A DNA stretch of 64,000 nucleotides from Rhyzopertha dominica (Eukaryota; Arthropoda; Insecta; Coleoptera; Bostrichidae), in the NCBI GenBank assembly GCA_025024175.1, contig QCXZ01000075.1:4216001-4280000 (forward strand), given 5' to 3'. Below the pieces are notes generated by a model. That model saw nothing but the letters and a program-made list of their open reading frames with translations. It ran no database searches and was not told the DNA's origin. Position numbers and translations under genes: made by a program. This document shows, piece after piece, positions 60,901 through 64,000 of this stretch (position 1 is its first letter; each line of letters opens with the position of its first letter).

Positions 60901-63900
60901 GGTAGACTATATGTATTGTTACAAATGACTGATTTATTCTAGAACCAAGAATTTTTTTAAAGATATCAGACCATGATACGCTTACATTGAAGATGCCATC
61001 TATCAGTGAAGCTAATGTAAGGTATGTACTGAGAAGAAGAAATCTAAATCAAAAAAACTTAAGCAAAATTCAGTCAGACCTGATTCGAAAAATGAGAAGT
61101 GTGTATTATGGCTTTTGTATTTGTGTGCCAAAGTTAAACGAAAACGATTTTCTTTTCATCTTCTTTCACTCACATAATCAACCTAGTTGGCTCTTCTATG
61201 TCCCAGTCCTTAAAAATTCGAAAAATTAAAACGAATTATTAATATCTATATATTATCAATGCTCAAAAATTATTTTAATAGGTCATAATTGCATCCAAAT
61301 GTTTTTTCTTTTTTACCGAACGCAGTGCATAAATAATATATTTCGAAGTCCTTCTATCCACTATTATGATATAAACATTCCTGATATGCTTTTTTTTTTG
61401 TTAAAATCCTAGCGAATTGAAGTCTCACACTTGCTCAAATCACAATAAATTTTACCTGCAATTAAAAAAATGTAACGAAAAACAAAGGTAGCAAAATAAA
61501 ATTACCCATCAATTCCTATTAATAAACAAGAATGGCAATAAAGTCACAGTTGACGGCCATTGAAGAGTAAATAACGTCTTTTTAGTTAAAATTAACATTC
61601 AATTCATTCGGTTTTTTTACCTGACGAGTCCGAAACTAGTAGCAAAATCAGGTCGAATTGAACAGAGCAGTTGGAATGCCACGCGACCTCTCAAAATCAA
61701 ACCCTTTCTTTGTGATTTTGCGAATTTCCAGTGCCCGCTTTAAGCCGTTTTAAAACTCTTTTTTTGTTTGTGTCTCAAAATGAATAGTACGTAGTTTTAG
61801 ATGAGTAGCAACATTATTTTGCACAAGCAAAGTATATCTAGTTATAATGAAATTTGTAATCTAACTGTATAACATGCACATCTGAGCATTTTTAATATGC
61901 AAAGAAAAATCTCGCATTCCTAAATATTTTTATTTTGATTTTTAACATTCCTGCAATATTTATATGCTGTGAATATGTTGAATGCTGTGTCGAAAATTAT
62001 AAACAACACATTTTAATATCTTTACAATCTTTTAACTATTGGAAACATGCGATTAACGGTTAACATAACTAAATATGTAAATAAAAGACAAGTATTTTAA
62101 ATAATATGATAAGAATATATATTTTTTTATCCAAAGCTCTAAATACAACAAAATAATTCCATACATCTATTATATTTTTACAAAAAAGTCTAACAAGTTT
62201 ACACCGACTTAACTTAAATATATTAATTATTATCATCATCACTACTATCAAATTCTAAATCACTACTAGCATCATCATTAACATGTATTATAAAATTTTG
62301 AAAATTTGGGGATACATAGCTATTTTCAATTTCAATAACATGCTTAATACAGCTTTTCCACAGTTCTTTCGTTATACTACTTACCTCTCTACGCACTAAA
62401 TCTACAACTCCCGAACTTAAACGCGGACATGTATTGTTTCTTCGTATTCCTTTTTTAAGCGTACTCCACACTAATTCATTTGGGTTTAGGACGCAATAAT
62501 AGGGTGGCAAACGCATAACTATATGTGCATGNCCTTTCGCTAGTTCATCAACTCGATATTGTTTAGGTATGTTGAGATTTTTTATTATTGTCAACAGGTC
62601 TTTTTTGGTAACTTATCCATCCGGAATTGTAATTTTATTCTTTTACATGTAATCAATTATTTCTATTTTTTTGTAGATTATGCTGGCGCCTTTTCATTAA
62701 TTTTGAATGATAACTCGCGTTATCCGTGACTATAAAAGATCCTGGTGGTAGCTCTAGGAATAACTGCTGCTGAAACCAAGTTTCAAAAAGTGCATAGTCC
62801 ATGTCGCAATGGTAGTCAGCAGAACAATTTTGGATCTGTTTCGCTGACAGTAATAAACCATTTTCCACCCATCCATCACTTCCTCCCGCATGAAGAATTA
62901 TAATTCTTTATCCTCTCGAAGGTGGTGCTTGCGGAACGCAGTTATTTGACCCATCTGTCATACCTTTTTTTATCAAGTCGTGGGTGTCGTACCACGTTTA
63001 ATCCGAATATACGATATTACGATTTTCTTGGCGGTACCTTCTGATTATATAAACGAAATCCCATCTCATTCTATTTAGTCGGGTTGATTCCATTATGGAC
63101 AAACGTTGGTTTAATGTACTATAATTAAAACCGATGCTCCTCAAGTATTTTCTGAACCACTCTTCGCAATAACTTATGTCATATCCTAATTCCAAAAGTT
63201 TTAATTTCAGACTTGCCGCAGTTGGAACTTTATTTTCCTTATACATTTGGTAAATAACTTTTTTAATTTCTATCCCAAGCTCTTTTGATATATTTAGAAA
63301 TTTCTCCGAATAGCGTGATTTTCTTGAATTGCCTTTATTTTCAATAATATTTCTCACAGTCGTGTAGGGGACACCAACCATTTCACTTGTCACTTTTAAG
63401 GGAGCACTGCACTCTTTTTTTTATAAAAAAGTTGTATACATTTTTTATGATTTCTTTGGCATCTTGGGTAAGGTAACGACGATTCCTCTTGTTTTCTTTC
63501 ATTTGCACTTCCATGTCAGCGTCAGCAACTTCATTCTGAGCGGTACTTGGAGCAGCTTTTTCCCATGGATGGAACATTTTTCGTTTCTCTTGTCTCGCGC
63601 ACAGAAATACTAAGACTGAATGCTAGTTTTGGTTTGACCGGTAGTGAACTTTAAATAATCCGACCCTGCTTAACTATCTTCCGAAAATTGGACCTAAATT
63701 TATGGTAATCCGGATATTTGCGGTAACTTGTGAGGGGCCGCCTGCTGTTCGAGATGAAAGATAAATTTTGTTGCAGGGTTGTAATAACGGTAAGAGAGTT
63801 GCATTACTATACAGGTACGTATAAGTATAAACGTGCTAAATTATGGTTGTTACCTTTATCGTGAGCCTTTTCCAACATTTCATCAAAATCATCAAGAGTG

Positions 63901-64000
63901 CCAAAGAGTGGATCTATATCAGTGTAATTGCTAATGTCGTACCCTGCATCTGTGCCTGGCGATGTGTATATCGGTGACAACCACAAAGCCGAAACTCCGA
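51946..64000 (-). CDS. Maltase / alpha-glucosidase, GH13 (3' eight exons)
   Basis: Exons in order: 63854-64000 (cut by the window edge), 60412-60557, 60224-60349, 59693-59934, 59303-59501, 57850-58304, 52076-52216, 51946-52018. All junctions are GT-AG with consistent phase; stop TAG at 51946-51948. Landmarks: [58 protein letters not shown] (catalytic nucleophile Asp), MMTEAYSD (acid/base Glu), [14 protein letters not shown] (transition-state Asp), GEEIGMENG and [10 protein letters not shown], then the C-terminal beta domain ([20 protein letters not shown]). These are the GH13 subfamily 17 hallmarks of insect maltases, which hydrolyse maltose and sucrose in gut or membrane. All catalytic residues are present, so it looks functional. 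N-terminus and signal peptide are outside. The 5.6-kb intron 57849-52217 and the 3.3-kb first visible intron carry transposons. Confidence 0.95.
52790..54504. mobile_element. Non-autonomous TIR element rich in TTTGTTTG motifs
   Basis: CACAGATAAAACTGTTTGTT (52790) and the inverted end AACAAATTGTTCTCCCTGTG (54485-54504) form about 25-base terminal repeats. Both flanks inward are packed with CAAACAAAT and ATTTGTTTG in both orientations, for instance CAAACAACTGTTTGATTCC and CCAAACAAATATTTGTTTCA. A possible start ATGGTTACAGATTTTAAAAG followed by a GTAAGT-like donor sits at about 53420-53441, perhaps the remnant first exon of a transposase. Family unknown. It lies in the big maltase intron. Confidence 0.45.
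54595..55375 (+). promoter_or_regulatory. Promoter / first-exon module, copy B
   Basis: Homologous to 9165-9960. The core CGCATATCACGTCCAGTTAC at 54862-54881, continuing TCGCTGTTCGTCGGTCGAGTT, matches copy A best; the initiator A would be 54876. The exon (54876-55041) ends AAAAAT|GTAAGT, as in A, but where A has ATGATGAAGGAG, B has ATG followed at once by TAG (55014-55019), so B encodes no matching N-terminus. It lies inside the large intron of the minus-strand maltase gene, just past the TIR element. It may be an alternative noncoding first exon, or a decaying duplicate. Confidence 0.6.
55822..56107. repeat. Two direct repeats related to the 48.3-kb fold-back
   Basis: ATAATATGTTTTCTGTAAGA then TCGCTGCCACT at 55826 and ATAATTTGTTTTCGAAAGGA then TCGCTGTCACT at 56056 share a core also seen at 48332-48521. 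The rest of this intron part (56111-57849) shows no feature except ATTGGCGCCATTT at 56229-56241. Confidence 0.45.
58905..59095. mobile_element. Penelope-like element terminal repeats in inverted pair
   Basis: Two copies of a PLE-type terminal sequence lie head to head: on the plus strand CTGAAGATGGTCATCATAGC, then AGTGGGCGAAACGTCAGCGA at 59020-59059, and on the minus strand GCTCACCACAGAAGTGGGCG, then AAACGTCGGCGAAAAAG at about 58970-58935. PLE pseudo-LTRs are known to carry this AAGATGxxxxxxxxxxGGGCGAAACGT signature. No RT is attached. In maltase intron 57.85-59.30 kb. Confidence 0.55.
59020..59051 (+). ncRNA. Hammerhead-ribozyme-like core in PLE repeat
   Basis: CUGAAGA at 59020-59026 and GAAA at 59047-59050 are the two conserved strands of a hammerhead core (CUGANGA ... 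GAAA), separated by a stem-II segment. In the opposite copy the segment reads GCUCAC-loop-GUGGGC, a perfect six-pair stem including one G-U; here GGUCAU weakens it. The cleavage triplet and stems I and III were not verified, so activity is unproven. Confidence 0.4.
60558..62222. other. Maltase intron segment without recognised element
   Basis: AT-rich; one N at about 60805. A plus-strand 80-codon frame at 60987-61229 resembles nothing known. Confidence 0.35.
62223..63577 (-). mobile_element. DDE (IS630/Tc1-related) transposase relic
   Basis: Lies on the minus strand in the maltase intron and covers a whole transposase in three broken frames. Order: [20 protein letters not shown] and [14 protein letters not shown] (helix-turn-helix), [35 protein letters not shown], then the catalytic [15 protein letters not shown] region crossing a stop at 62998, [36 protein letters not shown] (second Asp), and [20 protein letters not shown] (Glu). 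This is the pattern of a transposase family abundant in aphids and beetles, often annotated only as a DDE-superfamily endonuclease. The acidic tail [11 protein letters not shown] is intact. Few lesions, so moderately recent. Terminal repeats were not located. One N at 62532. Confidence 0.75.

Overview
The window is AT-rich DNA from an insect nuclear genome. The evidence is a proctolin neuropeptide gene, a ZAD-type C2H2 zinc-finger gene (the ZAD domain is arthropod-typical), spliceosomal introns and many insect-type Tc1/mariner, jockey-like and Penelope-like relics. A beetle is plausible but cannot be proved from the sequence alone. There are scattered single N bases and no bacterial features. 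All gene models below were built by hand from splice sites and codon phase.

Layout. (1) 1.5-13.8 kb, minus strand: a proctolin precursor gene with a TATA promoter and 5'UTR exon near 13.8 kb, a signal-peptide/RYLPT exon at 10.5 kb and a C-terminal exon at 1.5 kb. Its introns hold two LINE fragments, a dead mariner, a Penelope-like RT scrap, a DNA transposon with DUF4817-like transposase, and, on the plus strand, the first exon of an unidentified gene whose second exon lies at 17.75 kb. (2) 13.8-25.9 kb: mostly gene-poor, with a hAT-like relic and Tc1 relics. (3) 25.9-35.4 kb, minus: a 10-exon ZAD plus about 15-finger C2H2 gene whose exons close in frame to 606 aa; intron 7 carries a Tc1 element split by a LINE. 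(4) 35.9-42.1 kb, plus: a 6-exon gene encoding a KRAB-like motif, a zinc knuckle, a PR/SET domain and C2H2 fingers, the domain order of vertebrate PRDM9; the frame closes to 570 aa. It is divergent from the ZAD gene across 552 bp. (5) 42.5-45.6 kb: a second Tc1 element of the same type, with an LTR inserted in one terminal repeat. (6) 47.7-50.5 kb, minus: a decayed partial duplicate of the ZAD gene. (7) 51.9-64.0 kb, minus: the 3' eight exons of a GH13 maltase/alpha-glucosidase; the 5' end runs off the right edge. Its large intron contains a second, diverged copy of the plus-strand promoter/first exon seen at 9.2-9.9 kb.

Main observations: a PRDM9-architecture gene in an insect; a 0.8-kb promoter plus first-exon module present twice, 45 kb apart, each copy inside an intron of an opposite-strand gene; two Tc1 elements that share a 54-61-bp spliceosomal intron and long bipartite terminal repeats; and a hammerhead-ribozyme-like core in a Penelope-like terminal repeat. 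No operon-like cooperation between the genes is visible. The two zinc-finger genes probably share regulatory DNA.
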